This document shows, piece after piece, positions 1-12,094 of a stretch of DNA of 64,000 nucleotides. Position numbers and translations under genes: made by a program. The stretch comes from Mytilinidion resinicola (Eukaryota; Ascomycota; Dothideomycetes; Mytilinidiales; Mytilinidiaceae): contig NW_022985454.1 in the NCBI RefSeq assembly GCF_010093595.1, positions 1,014,202-1,078,201 on the forward strand, given 5' to 3'. Each line of letters opens with the position of its first letter. The stretch's first letter is position 1. The notes under the pieces were generated by a model. The model was not told the DNA's origin and did not search any database. It saw nothing but the letters and a program-made list of their open reading frames with translations.

Positions 1-367
1 AGCTCTTCTCCTCCAGGTTGTATGGTGCTGGTTTGAAGACAAATGCGCAGCCGCCGCGACGCTGCGAGATACCGTCGCGATCCTTGTGGCCGTAACAGGA
101 ACCATCGGTGTAGATGAACATCTCTCGCGCGTTGGTGCGACGGACAAGGCGGTGAGTGTTGAGAGGGTGGCGGAAGGAAATTTGGTGTTCAAACGCGGTG
201 TGAGCAAACAGACTTCGAGGGGTATCGTTCGAAGATAGCGGAAGGAAAGCTTTGCCTTTCTTGAGAGGGTATCCTGGCAGTGGAGGACCAGTCAGGTTTC
301 TGAAGTCCAGTATATGCCAGCCAGCAGATACCTGGGCGAGAGGAAGCGCCCTTAATGAAACCTCCAT
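1..367 (-). CDS. RNase H-fold protein, 3' part cut off by window edge
   Basis: Reading the minus strand from an ATG at 367 gives 122 open codons to the window edge. Near the edge is the motif MFIYTDGSC, the first strand of an RNase H fold with its first catalytic Asp (TDGS), followed about 20 residues later by RRGGCAFVF, the second strand. This is the start of an RNase H-like domain (hydrolysis of RNA in RNA-DNA hybrids in true RNases H); the remaining catalytic residues lie outside the window, so activity cannot be judged. About 75 residues precede the domain. The frame stays open upstream to a TGA at 595-593 but has no earlier ATG, so either 367 is the start or an upstream exon exists. No intron is needed in the visible part. 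Confidence 0.6.
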   Translation of the reverse strand, partial: MEVSLRALPLAQVSAGWHILDFRNLTGPPLPGYPLKKGKAFLPLSSNDTPRSLFAHTAFEHQISFRHPLNTHRLVRRTNAREMFIYTDGSCYGHKDRDGISQRRGGCAFVFKPAPYNLEEKS

Positions 368-1200
368 TACATGAACAAGGTGAGGACGTTCGAAAACCGC
401 GATTTGCACCAGGTCTGATGATAACACGAAACTCGTGAAGATAGAGCTGGATTGCGATGAAACAGTGCCGCAAACGAAGAAACGTACGATCGTCCGGGGT
501 TGCTCTCTGGAAATCGACGATAGGCGTAGAGTACACCCTTCGACTTCAACAACTTGGAAGCCACCGAAGTGTATAGGACATGAGCGAGTTAATCATAGGG
601 TATTCTTTGAGCCCTTGACCAAGAAGTTATTGGCACCGGTGGTCGTTTAGAGATGAAAAGTTTGAGTGGTGAAACGAGATCACGTTGGGCGCAATACTGG
701 GAGACGCCTTCTAACCTAGAGGCTAAGCTAGGAAGATAGACAACGTAAGTCAAGAAAGAATAAGCGGAATCATTTCGAGCGGGTGGAGCTGTTTCGATCA
801 GAATGTCTCCTCAGAATAGCGGCGGCTGATAGCGGAGATTTAAGGATCCAAGGGTCTTTCGCTTCGATCACGTGAAAGTCATGTGACTCGGCGACGCAGT
901 TGAACTCCCCTCAGCATTGGCAGAGGCGAGACAATATTTTCCTCTCGTAGCATATGAAGGACCTTACTCATTACCCTACTTACATATCCGTATCACCCTC
1001 CAGTTTATTACGTATTACCCTCCTCCACTAGGCCTAGCTCCAAGCCATGATAGCCTTATTACACTAATCAGATTGCCATTTAGTTACTAAAAGCTGCTCA
1101 ATGTCTACGACATTGACAGGCGTATATATGATCGTCGACCGCTCCTACAAAGGCGACCAAACCAACCAGGTCATCAAATTTTCTGAACGCCGCTGAATGA
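368..1200. other. intergenic region
   Basis: No convincing gene. The first 230 bases are open on the minus strand in the frame of the RNase H-like gene and may be its 5' untranslated region or an unrecognised exon. The rest has stops in all frames and no tRNA-like fold that I can see. Confidence 0.5.
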
Positions 1201-3279
1201 CTACACTCCGTAGACGACATCGCGCCTAAGCGGCACAACCTCATCATCTGTTCCAAAGCCCGCCCTTCTCACCGCTCCTCCATCACCATCTCTGTCGGTT
1301 TCACTCCACACCAATTCCCCAAAACGGATCCTCATCGTTTTAAGATACTCGGGAACATTCTCGTCTCCCCCAAGGCAGCCGGCTGCCGCTGCTTGTTCGA
1401 GAGTCTTACTCCCAGTAGTGGTCATCAGGATCTGGACGAAGCCGCCTTGCGTTGCTGATACGCCGTTCAGACGTACGCTGTTCAATCCGAAATAGAGGAA
1501 GGGAATCGATAGAAGGAGACATGTAAGGTAAGGAAGTATTAGCGTCCGATGCGAGGCGAAAGAGTACGCTTGGTGTGTGGAGGTGGTGTCGACGGGAACA
1601 GTGGTATTCCAGAAACCGAGTTGAAGAGCAGCACTCATGATGAGATTAAAAAGGGCGTCATTAAGAATGTCCTGGGAAATAGCAAAACTCGGACCATCAG
1701 CTGCACCCCTCGAAAAATTGTCTCTTTGGGTATTGAGACATGTATCGGCGACGAGAGCCCCACCTGTGGGCCCTGCCAGAGTTTTAGTAAGAGATTAGTT
1801 ACGTACTAGACTTTGACTTGATTTAGGGTTGATAACTTACCACATATAATAAGATCATCTGCTCCTTTTGTAAACTCGCCTGACGATAACATCGTGTAAT
1901 TACCGCTTAGAGGACTAATCAGCGCATCAATGAGAGCGAAATGATTATATGCGGTTAAAGTTTGGAGAAGAGGTTGAGACCATACGGCGGGAGCAAGATT
2001 ATCACAATCCTTGGAAGCATTGGCCCGGTCACACTCTGGGGTGCTTGGATGATAATACTCGATGGGTACCAGCATGTCGCAGATAGAGCCTATGTATTTT
2101 TCTGAGCGCGTGATGGTTCGTAAACCACCCTTATAAGTAACGTTGACTACGTGGGATGCCCGGGATGGGATGCAGGTAATACTCTCGATTTCCTGAAAGA
2201 CATGGGTGGTGTTATACGTGCCTGGTGGAATAGGCTTAATGGAGCGAGAAGCTGACATGTTGATCGCGCCCCCAATATCGTAGACATACAGTGGAAACGT
2301 TTGTGGCCGAAAAAGCAGTATAACCACACGGGGCCTGGGTCGGTGATTCGGTGTCGATAGTCTGGTTGAAGCTGGCGTCGGCGCATTGAAGATATGGTCC
2401 TTCAAACTGAGTGACATACGTACAGTCCGGTCCACAAGGCGATGAGGATGGTACACTATCGTCGAGTTCAAGGACCAGGCGACCAGTTCGTCGTATGCTA
2501 GCAGCCGCGCCACTAGACCATCAAGTGCTATTAGCAAAACCGACTTGCAATGACAAAGACCTCACTAATAATACCATCCCCCTCCACTATAGCCGCGGAT
2601 TGTTATGGATTTTAGTTCCGAATCAACCAACGAACCGTTTCCTATCGAAGAACCATTATACGTGGGCACAATTGCGTTGTAGCTGCTCCGTACTGGATTC
2701 GATATAACTATCAAAGCACCAGGAGGGAAGGCGATTGCAATAGGTAGCAGCCAGATGAACAACGCTAGGATAAACAACGTTGGTGCTGCCTTGACGACTT
2801 TCGGCAGTACAAGCAGAAACGGGTTCTGTGTAATCTTAAACAGCGTGTCGATGCTCGAGATCTTAACTGTCTTTGTCCTCATCAAGTGCCAGAGGCATTA
2901 AGTAAAGGCCACGGTCAAAGAGCCGCAAAGAGATGCTCTAAAGAGAAGCCCGAGGAGGTGCGAAAGCGCTGCTACGTAGCTCTGCGGGATAGAATGTGGA
3001 CCGCTTGCCCTTTTTTGGTCCAGGAATATGAATACGGTGAGATGGATGATAGCGATTATCCAAGCTAATCATTTGAACGTTAGAAATGTGTGGAACATGC
3101 TAGTAATCGAGTTGTACGGACCCAGTAGAAAGAGTGCAGCCATGGTAGTCGGAGTCTTCCCTTGTAGACATAGTTGTTTGTTGTTTGCCATGATCCGAAA
3201 GCAGCGACTTGTAGCTTTCCGCATGGTCTCCTTGGGAAGAATCATTCGGGTCCGACGGCGGGATCAGTTGGTGGGACAT
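1201..3279 (-). pseudogene. fungal multi-pass membrane protein (formylmethionine deformylase-like family), disrupted
   Basis: Likely start is the ATG at 3279 (MSHQLIPPSDPNDSS). Recognisable parts, in order: hydrophobic segments encoded at 3110-2900, the NPFLLVLPKV/APTLFILALFIWLLPIA membrane segment (2820-2730), a 53-nt intron (2565-2513), a cysteine-bearing extracellular-type stretch (SSSPCGPDCTYVTQFEGPY), a second intron (1840-1773), then a long C-terminal part with a membrane segment and the family block LNGVSATQGGF ... LMTTTGS ... AAAAGCLGG. This resembles large fungal membrane proteins often labelled formylmethionine deformylase-like; the label says little about function. Breaks: in-frame TAA at 2900-2898 where a Gln codon is expected (CAA to TAA), a one-base frame change near an A5 run (2310-2314), and no clean join between the N-terminal frame and the first membrane segment near 3120-3060. 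A sequencing error could explain the frameshift but not easily all three. Confidence 0.6.
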
Positions 3280-4128
3280 TGCAAAAGAAATTTAGAGCCT
3301 CGTACACTAATCAGTAACACAGTATTCTGACAATGTCTAATAAGGGCATGTGCCAGCAGCTTTAATACCCACCTTATTTGGTAGTACAACCTACTCAGCC
3401 TTGATGCATTCGGGGGCTTAGACAACTGTGACAGCCCCTAGACGCATTCTGTGATTAGTGTGCAGGTGGCATTTATGAAATATGGGACGGGAGCTCCATG
3501 AGATCGACCTCACTGGTTCAAAGCAGCCTTTCCCAGGGATCAAAAGCTATCGGAACACCATACCACCACTTGTGACGCTAACCATGAGATGCGTCTACAG
3601 CATCTAGATACATTCGGTGAGCTAGCGCGGAAATCAAGCCACAGGTGGAGTAGGTAGGACTTGAACGGAGGAAGCCCTTTCCTGGACTGATTGTATCCAA
3701 GGGTGCATGAGCACCGGAGGCTTTATTGGCAGAGGAATTCTCGTCCCTGCAGGCTCTGCAGGTAGCCGTGAGTCGCGACACGTTAAGCAGCGAAGCAAGT
3801 TGCGTTGCTGAAGAATTCAGAGAAGTTATGCCGCCAGCGGTGTGACTGGAAACTGCTGTAGGACTTGAGACTTCGAAACACTCACCTACCCTGTGGTGAT
3901 TCGAGGCTGAAACCGTACGCCGTGCTATTGTCTACGTGCTCGCAGCTTCTTTCGACGGAGTTGTATGTACAAGTAGGTGGTGCATAGGAGTTTCCAGCTA
4001 GTTGTACAGCGAACATACGAAGTACGGTTGCTTCGTTTGCCAGCACGTTTTCGAGCAGCGCTTTATGACACTGACGTGGGACACATTTCGCCCTAGCCCA
4101 TTTGTCCTAGGACAGAATGGAGAGATAC

Positions 4129-4185
4129 GCAAGGCTGAACTTCTCGCCCCGTCGAAAAGACTTGGCAGTATTGCGCCTCGTTGAG
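4129..4185 (+). repeat. degenerate dispersed repeat, copy 1
   Basis: Starts GCAAGGCTGAACTTCTCG and ends TTGCGCCTCGTTGAG. It matches the copy at 4544-4609 in the same orientation with several substitutions and a short length difference in the middle. Origin unknown; it could be a fragment of an old mobile element. Confidence 0.45.
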
Positions 4186-4543
4186 CGGCAGGAAGAAGAA
4201 AAGCAATTCAAGACCAGATGTGGGATCAAAAGCTGGCGTATTGATGGTGAGAAAGCTAGGTGGCTAGCTATTAAGCGGCAGGAGAGCAAAAAGAGCGAGG
4301 TTATGTGTAGGTATTTGTGTGTTGCGTGCATATTAAGCCCTGTTAGCAATCGCGGCGTGGGATCTGTGCCTGTCAATGGAGACCGCGGGGCTGGAAGTCC
4401 TCCCGCTGCGCCGTAGTTGGGCATGGCTTGATTTAGAAGAGAGACATGGCGCTGCCCAGACTTTTAAATCTGCGGCGTAGACTCCCCAACCGGTCACCAG
4501 CTGAAGAGCAGCATGGTGGTTGGCGTGATGGAGGATGAGCCAT

Positions 4544-4609
4544 GCAAGGCTGAACTTTTGGTCCCAGCCCCTGCCAGCGGAGGGCTTGGCATTATTGGGC
4601 CTCGTTAAA
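4544..4609 (+). repeat. degenerate dispersed repeat, copy 2
   Basis: Starts GCAAGGCTGAACTTTTGG and ends TTGGGCCTCGTTAAA. It pairs with the copy at 4129-4185. It ends about 30 bases before the proposed start of the ankyrin-HET gene, so it may lie in that gene's promoter or 5' untranslated region. Confidence 0.45.
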
Positions 4610-4642
4610 GGGTGCTGCATTCGCCTTAGCGTCTTCTTTTGA

Positions 4643-7600
4643 ATGTTTCTCGCTCCTCCACAACCACCCCCCTCTTTTCCGCTCTCATCACCTGGGCACC
4701 TTAGCACCTTACACGCGATCCAGCGACAACCCGGTTTGCTACTACACTCTCTCAACCTGGGCACTTTTAGTGTCGCTATAACGCTTCTATACATCGATGT
4801 CTCTCGGAGGTCGTTCTATCATCACCAGCTCAGTCGGCAGGATGAGAGGAGGCCGGAAAAGGAGGCCCCTGCGAAGCAGCTTGTTGCCGCTATTAGCACA
4901 ACGAATCGACTCGAGATAATGCGACTACTTGAAGAGTGTAACGCTGATCCTGATATTGGCCTGAATTGGGACAACACATACATTTTCCCTCTCACTCAAG
5001 CCATCTTCATCAGAGACTTCGAGATCGCAGAGACACTTTTGATTAAAGGAGCGAAAGTGAAACCCTGCCACGATATTCTTCATCATAACATGCCGCCGGC
5101 GCTGAGTCACCCCATTGCTGTCGCAATTGCATACGGGCAGACGGAGATGGTAAATTTGATGCTTGTTCACGACGTCCCCGTAAATTTCACCTGGGACCTA
5201 GCCAGGGACGGCCTGTTAACCCCTTTCCTCCAGGCGCTTTCTCGCGGAGACCTAGAGCTCGTGCGAGTGCTCCTGGATCACGGCGCCGATGTCCTTCAAA
5301 ATAGCCTTACTCAACTGAACGAAGACGACATGTCCCGATACATTAATTGCTTCAGCGCACGACAAGCCCAGCTCATGAAATTCTTATCACTGTGCGAGGC
5401 ACTGTATCTTTGGCCATATAGTTTCGGCTCGGCGCTTCTGATTGCTACTGGAATAGAGAACCGCGGGTTGATGGAATATTTCTTGGGTGACGCGACTGTG
5501 GAAACAGAATACATCAACGAGAACAAGCTGACTGCTTTGCATGTAGCTGCAGGCGCCGAGGGAGACGAATTTGTTGAGTTTTTGCTTACGAACGGCACGT
5601 CCATCGAAGCTAGGGATAGTTACGGCGCTACACCATTGATGCATGCGGTCTTTTACGGGAATTTGCCTGCGGTAGAGCGTTTCTTGTCGTCCGGAGCCTC
5701 CGCCGACGATTTAGTTGATGGTCGATTCTCAGGCTTTCCTCTAGTGTCGTCAGGAGTTCCATACGACGATCTTTTTGATCGTCTCACAAAGTCGCTATCA
5801 GAATTCGCGCAGTTCTGCGAGTTCAGATGGACAGCAATCCAGGTATCATCCCATCGAGGCTTTTGTAAGATCCTTGCTGTCTTACTTAGAGCTGGAGGAG
5901 ATCCCTTTCATCAGTCAAGAGATGGGAAAACAGCGCTTGATCTTGCAATAGCTAGTCGTCGTTGGGGCATTGTTACGGACTTACTTCAATTGGGAGTTAA
6001 GTTCAACGCCACGAGTTCTTCAGTCGCTCGCCTTCTTGATGAGACGAGTGATGATTACAACGACGAGGCTGCGTGCATATTAGCCGACCGCGGCGCCAAT
6101 TCACCGATAATGGTCTCGGAGATCAAATCTAAGGGACTGAGACGGAATACAGAGCTTCTTGCCATCCTCGATGAAGCGGCCAGGGCACTACTTGTGACGG
6201 CAGAGCGACGTGATCAAAAATTAAAGTTACAACTCTGCTCAGCCTGCTTGAAGCTTTTCCAAAGACCGACAATATTTTTTGAGACAGCACTGGAAGGGTG
6301 TCACGACAGTGGGACTAGTTGCGCCATCTGCGCACTTGCAAAAGATAGCGCCCCGTTGCAGTCGTCCCTTCAAAGCGAATGGGACATATGTTTCTTTGGG
6401 AGGACGAAGGAGCGTGATCAACGCTTTCGAATATACCTCCGTGGAAAAAGCCACGAGGTCCAACAATTCCCAGGTTAGTGAACTCTACTACACGTGCTGA
6501 GCACATACGCAAAAGGCATATCTGTAAACATGTCACTACTCTCCCGTCCATCTTTTCCCCTCTGCCAATTTCGATATCCCATATTTCATGTCATGCTCTA
6601 ACATTCACTCTTCTCACACCCTCGACTACACATTAGCATGTCATTCCAATTTGACATGCTCCACCTCCTGTCTGCCCGGCGTGTATCATGCCACCCCTAC
6701 TCACATCTGTACTGCGCAAGCGTGCCGCCAGCTTCTTTGAATTATAAGGTGGTATTTCATGAACACACACGAATTTTAGTCTGGACACCGCTGTCCTGGA
6801 CCCTGGGTTTGTGTGAACTTGCCTGGGACGGCATGAGGTTCTCTGACACATCAATATTTGTAAAGCGACAGTTTGGGCACGATTGATAGCTCTCTGGGCC
6901 ACCTCACGCGGTGTTGGGCTGCACTTTATGTTCAATGGGGCCTAGCAGCACTTCGGTCAACCGTACATTTAGCTAACACTCTACCTAGCAAATCGGGATC
7001 GCGTTATATCAGAAGCCAGCCAACTCCAGGACGAAGGGACTGGATCACCGACTGCCACGCGCGTTGCAATTCACTGGCTTCGGAACTGCATCTCAGGTCA
7101 TCGGCATTGCAAAGTAGGAATGGATCGGGGCTTTTTTCCCACTAGAGTTCTTGACACGGGTCCTCCAGGGATAATAGCAGGACCTGTACTCCTCGAAGCG
7201 AACTCTTATCGCGGACCATATGTTGCTTTAAGTCATCAATGGGGATTGTCCACTCTTCCAAGTACTACGCTTGCTAACATCGAGCAACGAAGACAGTCAA
7301 TCCCACTGGCGGGATTGACGACCACAATGCGGGACGCTATATCAATCGTTCGAAGTATGGGGCTCCGCTATTTATGGTTGGACGTTCTTTGCATTGTGCA
7401 GGACTCGAAGGAAGATTGGCTAGCCGAGTCAGCCAAAATGGCTGATGTGTACCGTTCTGCAATCCTGACACTAGCAGTAGCGGACGCCGAAGACCACACA
7501 GAAGGCATTTTCCGGCCCCGCGAAGCACACTGCGTAAGGCCTGTTCGATTCGAAGACTTCCGTATGCCACGAAGGGAGCGGAGCTGGTTCGATGGTGAGG

Positions 7601-8583
7601 GAGCACTGTATATTGTACCTTCTTCTCATCAGGTTGCCAAAGGTATCCGTCCGAGGGGACCGCTTGATTCTCGGGGATGGATCCTCCAAGAGCAGCTCCT
7701 CTCACCACGCATCCTTTATTATGGCAAAGGCGAAATTTTCTGGGACTGCGTCTCAACGTCTGCTTCTGAATCCTCTCCAGTCTCCGCATCACTTCTTGAC
7801 GATGACAAGTCTTCTGAGACCTGGGCCTTGAAGCTGATCCGAAAGGCCATCGTTGGCGGAGTTGATCCTGAGACAATCCAAAGGTACATGGAAGACGTGT
7901 GGATCGAGCTTGTTCAGAACTATTCAGCTAGAACTTTGACGCGGCCTCTGGATAAGCTGGTTGCCATGGAGGGAATTCTCTCCTCAGTGGAGCAAATCTT
8001 CGGCGATGTTGTTGTCGCCGGCTTGTGGAGACATGGGCTATGGCGTCAACTGACATGGTGGACTGAGAGCATGAAGAGAAATGTCAACTCTCAGTCTACA
8101 TCTGCTAAGTTCACAGCTCCTTCATGGTCATGGCTCAACGGCGAAAGCCTCATTTCATACCGTAACACTCTTTACCTCGAGTTCAAAGAGTTGGCGTCAG
8201 TGGTAGAGATATGCGATGCACGCGAAGAGATTCTATCGACAAAGACCGAGATTCGGGGAAGGCTCACTATATCCGCACTTACCTTTCCTTACCTTCTCAT
8301 CGCGGACGACTTCAGAGTGAAAGTTTGGAAACGTTTTCACCGTAAGCATCTTAATGGTGCTCATTGGTGGCTTGACAACCCACTGGAGTTGCCACAGAAG
8401 ATCGAATGTTTGATCCTGGCGGAGGACGCGAACGTAAAAATGCTCGTTTGTCTGTGTCTAATTCCGACGCCTGAGGAAGGGGTCTTTCGACGTATCGGTC
8501 TCTGTCACTGGGAAGGAATGCGGCACGAAGTTCACAGATTTACGGGGACTCGACTAGAGGAACGTTTGGTCACTGTTGTCTGA
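4643..8583 (+). CDS. ankyrin-repeat / HET-domain fusion protein
   Basis: Proposed exons 4643-6473 and 6989-8583 (1,141 codons plus stop). The join is in phase, with donor GTTAGT at 6474 and acceptor CTACCTAG preceded by a CTAAC branch site. Residues about 80-520 hold degenerate ankyrin repeats (e.g. LVRVLLDHGAD, LTALHVAAGAEGDEFVEFL, GATPLMHAVFYGN). Then comes the Cys/His stretch that often leads HET proteins (LCSACLKLF ... SCAICALAK), and after the intron WLRNCISGHRHC and LPTRVLD-like FFPTRVLD. The HET domain follows: YVALSHQWG, TTMRDAISIVRSMG, YLWLDVLCIVQD and the VYRSAILTLAVADAED block. HET domains mediate incompatibility-type cell death in fungi; ankyrins probably bind a ligand or partner. 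Uncertain points: the first ~70 residues (a later start is possible) and whether the unusually long 515-nt intron hides a small exon. Confidence 0.75.
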
Positions 8584-8609
8584 AATATACTACCCTACCG
8601 CACGGAGCG

Positions 8610-11300
8610 CTAGCCACTCAGGTCATAGCTGTAAAACTCAATTTTCAGCTTCCCATTATCCAGAACATCATAGGCCCCAGTGGGATAGTGCACCTCGGTA
8701 ATGTGCTTTTTCGTTGGCATGTACTCCTCCGCCGTGTCGATGAGCCGCAAATAGCTCCCAATCAGATTCTCGATGCTGCCCTTGGTGACGCAGTTTCCAT
8801 GCGCGTTGGCATTCTCGAGAGTCCGGATCCTGCTGTTCAGACTGGAGATGGTGACGCTGGCAGAGCTGTAGTTGGCACGCGCCTGGGACAGATCGCTGTT
8901 GGCCTGGTTGTAATGTTGCTGCCACACGTTGGAGGTGTTAAGCGCGTTGGTGAGCTGCGACTGTGTGGAGGCGTGCGCCTGTCTCTCGCTATTGAGTTGG
9001 GTCTGGAGGGACGACTTGGCGCCCCGCTCGGCGGAGAGTGTGGCGCTGAGGCCTTCATACTCCTGCTCAAGAGTTTGAAATTTGGTTTGGAGTACCGCGT
9101 GTGCGTTTTGCTCTGTCTTAAGTTTGGCCTCTAGATCGGATATTTTCTCGGTATGTTCGCGGATCTTCTCGTTTCTGGACTGTACTTCTACCTCCAGACG
9201 TTGGATCTCGGTTTCCAGTCGCTTGATACTGGCGGCGTGGTCGGATTTTTCCTTCTCAAGAGCGTCTTTGCTGAGGGCATGGGCTTCCTTTTCAGCATCC
9301 AGCTGCTCGTACAAGCGTTCTGGGTCGTATTCCAAGAGGCGGGTCCTGGCTATGTTGAGCTGGACTTTCAGCTTAGCCACCGTTTCGTTCACTTCATTGA
9401 GTTGGCGCGCTTGCCGCTCAAAGTCTGATTTGGCTTTATCAAGATCTCTCGTCCGTTTCTCCAAATCCGATTTGCCTTTGGCAATGTCGTCTCGGAGCTG
9501 CCGTGCGTCTTCGGCGGCCGACGTGAGTTCGTCGTTCAACTTCGCAAGTCTAGCATCACTCGTCTTCTTAAGGGCCTCTAGCTTGCCCGTGGCCTCGGTA
9601 TAATCAGATCGAGCGCGCCTCAGGTCGCTAAGCGCCTTTGTGCGTTGTGCTTTCTCCTTTGCGAGAGCATCTTCAAAAGTCTCCAACATGGCTTCTTTCT
9701 CGGACAAGTCCGATTTGAGCGTCGAGGTGCTGGATTCCGCAGCGTTCAGATCCCCTTTGAGCCTGTCGATCTCGGATACCAAACGTTGGTTGTCCCGCTC
9801 CGCACCCTGTCGCTCTATGACTTCGTTCGATAACTTTCGGATTAGCTCAGAGTTCTTCTCTCCGAGCTCATCCAAATTACAGCCCGCAGTCTCCACTCTG
9901 CTCTCGAGCCCTGCGATCTTAATCTTGAGTTCTTCGATGTTTTGCTCGGTTTCCGAGACCTCCTGGGCCCTGAGTTCTTGCGCTCGTTTGAGCTCCCTTG
10001 AAGTTGCTTCCAAGTCAGACTTTGCGTCCCGGATGTCTCGAGTGAGCCTGCGAACTTCCCGCTGCTTGTCCTCCACGTCGTCCTGGAGGGATTTGACACG
10101 GCCGTTCGCCCGGTCTAGATCACCCTCAAGCCTGAATTTAACATTCTCTGCTTGAGACAGGTCGTTCTTGGCATTTCGGGCTTCTTGTTCCAATCGTTCA
10201 TTGTCCTTCTGGACACGAGCCTGCTTTGCTTTCATTTCCCTCGTACTAGCTTTCTCCTTCTCCAGATTTGCCTCCAGTTCCCCGGTCGACGTCTGAAGAG
10301 CCTCATTATCGCTTTTGAGTCTAGTATTCTCAGGACGCAACGTCTGCTCCAGAGTTGCAAGCTCGCTACTGACTCGGTCGTTTTCGTCTCGGAGAGCCTT
10401 ATTCGACTCGGCCTGTTTCTCCGCGTCCCTCTTCGCATCTGCGAGCCCTCGCTCCAAAGTCTTCTTCTCATTCGTAAGCTCCTGAACGTTAGCATCAAGC
10501 GTGTTCCTCGCCTGGCGGGCTTTCTTAAGCTCGTCCTCGAGAGCAGCTTCGGCATCGCGCATATCCTTGCTAGCGTTCTCGAAGCGTGCCCTGGCCAATT
10601 TCTCCTTATTGCATTCTTCCGTCAGGGATTTCAGCTTCTCTTCGAATGCCTTTGCTTCATCCTCCAGCCGTTTCTTCAGCTTGTCTTGTTCTGCTTCGGC
10701 GGCGCTCACGAGCATAGCTTTGTCCGCATCGAAGCGCACTTTCACCCGCTCGAGTTCGTTCTTGGCTTGCGATAGCTCCTTCTCCAGATCTCTTTTAGAT
10801 TGTGACTAGAAGTAAAGTTAGCCAGTAGCTCAAGATCCCGTGTCAAGCGTAGGCTGCCTTACCCAGTCGCCAACCGCAGGCCCCGACCCCTCGACATCAA
10901 AGACCAAGAAATTACCGAATGGGCGCAAACCGATGCGCTCTTCCATGGGCTGATTTGCCACTATGTTGTACCGCTTCTCCACCGCTGGACGGATCTTATT
11001 CGTCCTTGTATCGGTGTTGATAGTGGGGGCATCAACGTTCCATACGCGGAGCAGGACCCTGGACGTCTCGGGTGATGAGGAGATGGGGGATGCCGACTTC
11101 CAGGTGGCCGACAGCTTCTCCTCTGCCACATCGTACTTGAAAGCCCAGGTGCCGTCCGGGAGTCCGAGGGCTCCCTCGAGCCTGGCGTTGTCGAGCCTGG
11201 CGTCGTCTCCGCCGGTGCGGATGCAGGTTTGCACGCTACTAGTCTATTACGAAGCTTTGTTATTCAGAAGTTGTTTAGAGTAAAGGAGAAGACGAACCAT
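8610..11300 (-). CDS. long coiled-coil protein with an unknown globular N-terminus
   Basis: Main exon 10805-8610 (732 codons with stop), joined across a 57-nt intron (10862-10806; donor GTAAGG, branch GCTAAC, acceptor TCTAG) to an upstream exon that is open from 10863 to about 11240. The N-terminal ~125 residues look globular (CIRTGGDDARLDNARLEG ... RVLLRVWNVDAP ... RPFGNFLVFDVEG). The next ~600 residues are an almost unbroken coiled coil rich in Glu, Lys, Ala and Leu, similar in composition to myosin-tail or SMC rods, and generic coiled-coil hits should be expected. The last ~70 residues are again globular and Tyr-rich (EYMPTKKHITEVHYPTGAYDV), ending at 8610. The 5' end is unresolved: an ATG at 11300 and another near 11454 with a GTAAGC donor do not join in phase. 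Function unknown. Confidence 0.7.
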
Positions 11301-12094
11301 TGTGGCTTTGTAACTGTGTAGACTTGAAAATTAATGGAAGACGACATCGCCGGAAGTGAGCGGAGAAATCCTCAGCCTGATGTATCATCTCGAGTATCAT
11401 AGGTGCTCTGCTGCACGCTGGGCCCAGCTGCTTACGCGTTCCTATTGGATCCATTATTTCTGCAGCCTTTCCGGTCAACTTTCAGCTGGAAGCTGAAAGC
11501 TGCAGCCGTTTTTGGTGGTTTGCAGTCTGACGTGCTGGGGCAAGCGAGTTTCTGAACTCGTCTACCTCCTAACGTTGAGTGAAGCTTTACAGGCTGAGCC
11601 TAGCTTTGAAGTTTACCGATTAGTGATATAGTAGTAGTTTTTGATATTTAGAGGTTGAGTGTTCCTCGGGTATAGTAGGTCTTATAAAGAGTACAGTTCT
11701 ATATATGGAAACTAGTACATATTTTAATGAAATATTTCTTAACACAGTCGGCTAAGCCGTCTTGAAAGTATACAAGTCTTGAAAGTATACAAGAGTACTA
11801 CCTAGAGATAACCTAGAGCGTTAAGTTTCAAGTGTATAATAATGTGTACTGTACAGCCCTATGAAAAGCTTGGCAGCAGCCGGCTTTTTTGAACCTCTCA
11901 CGGACAGCCACGACGCCTCCCCAAGCACCCACTACGACTCCGCCCATCTTCCACACCTCCAATCCGTCGCCACGAGGTATCGTATATGCAGGGCGCCGGA
12001 GCCGGTTGCGCCATCAGCGAGCCCATCAGCCTATCTGAAATTCAGCAAGCCGCACAGCTTCGCGAATCATATATCCCTTCCATCGCGGATCATT
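11301..12094. other. intergenic region
   Basis: No gene supported. AT-rich from about 11580 to 11850. A 17-bp direct duplication, TCTTGAAAGTATACAAG, occurs twice in tandem near 11760-11791. A plus-strand open frame at 11861-12208 overlaps the 3' end of the opposite gene and has no family features. Confidence 0.45.

Larger units (their letters stand above)
3280..4642. other. intergenic region with two degenerate related repeats
   Basis: No gene supported. Short open frames here overlap on both strands and lack family features. Two related stretches of roughly 60 bases, at about 4129-4185 and 4544-4609, share GCAAGGCTGAACTT near the start and CTTGGCA-TATTG-GCCTCGTT near the end (see the repeat entries). 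Confidence 0.5.

Noticed and set aside
1806..2537. Single 243-codon minus-strand frame taken as one exon
   Set aside because: Its first third is out of frame with the family sequence (SSSPCGPDCTYVTQFEGPY lies in another frame). The gene is better explained by an intron at 2565-2513 plus a one-base frame change near 2310.
4333..4794. 153-codon minus-strand frame over the start of the ankyrin-HET gene
   Set aside because: It overlaps the opposite gene start and a repeat, and shows no domain or conserved pattern.
9082..10809. Long plus-strand frames rich in Ser and Leu (9082-9603, 9640-10155, 10152-10775)
   Set aside because: They are antisense to the coiled-coil gene; Glu/Lys/Leu-rich codons give Ser/Phe/Leu-rich reverse frames.
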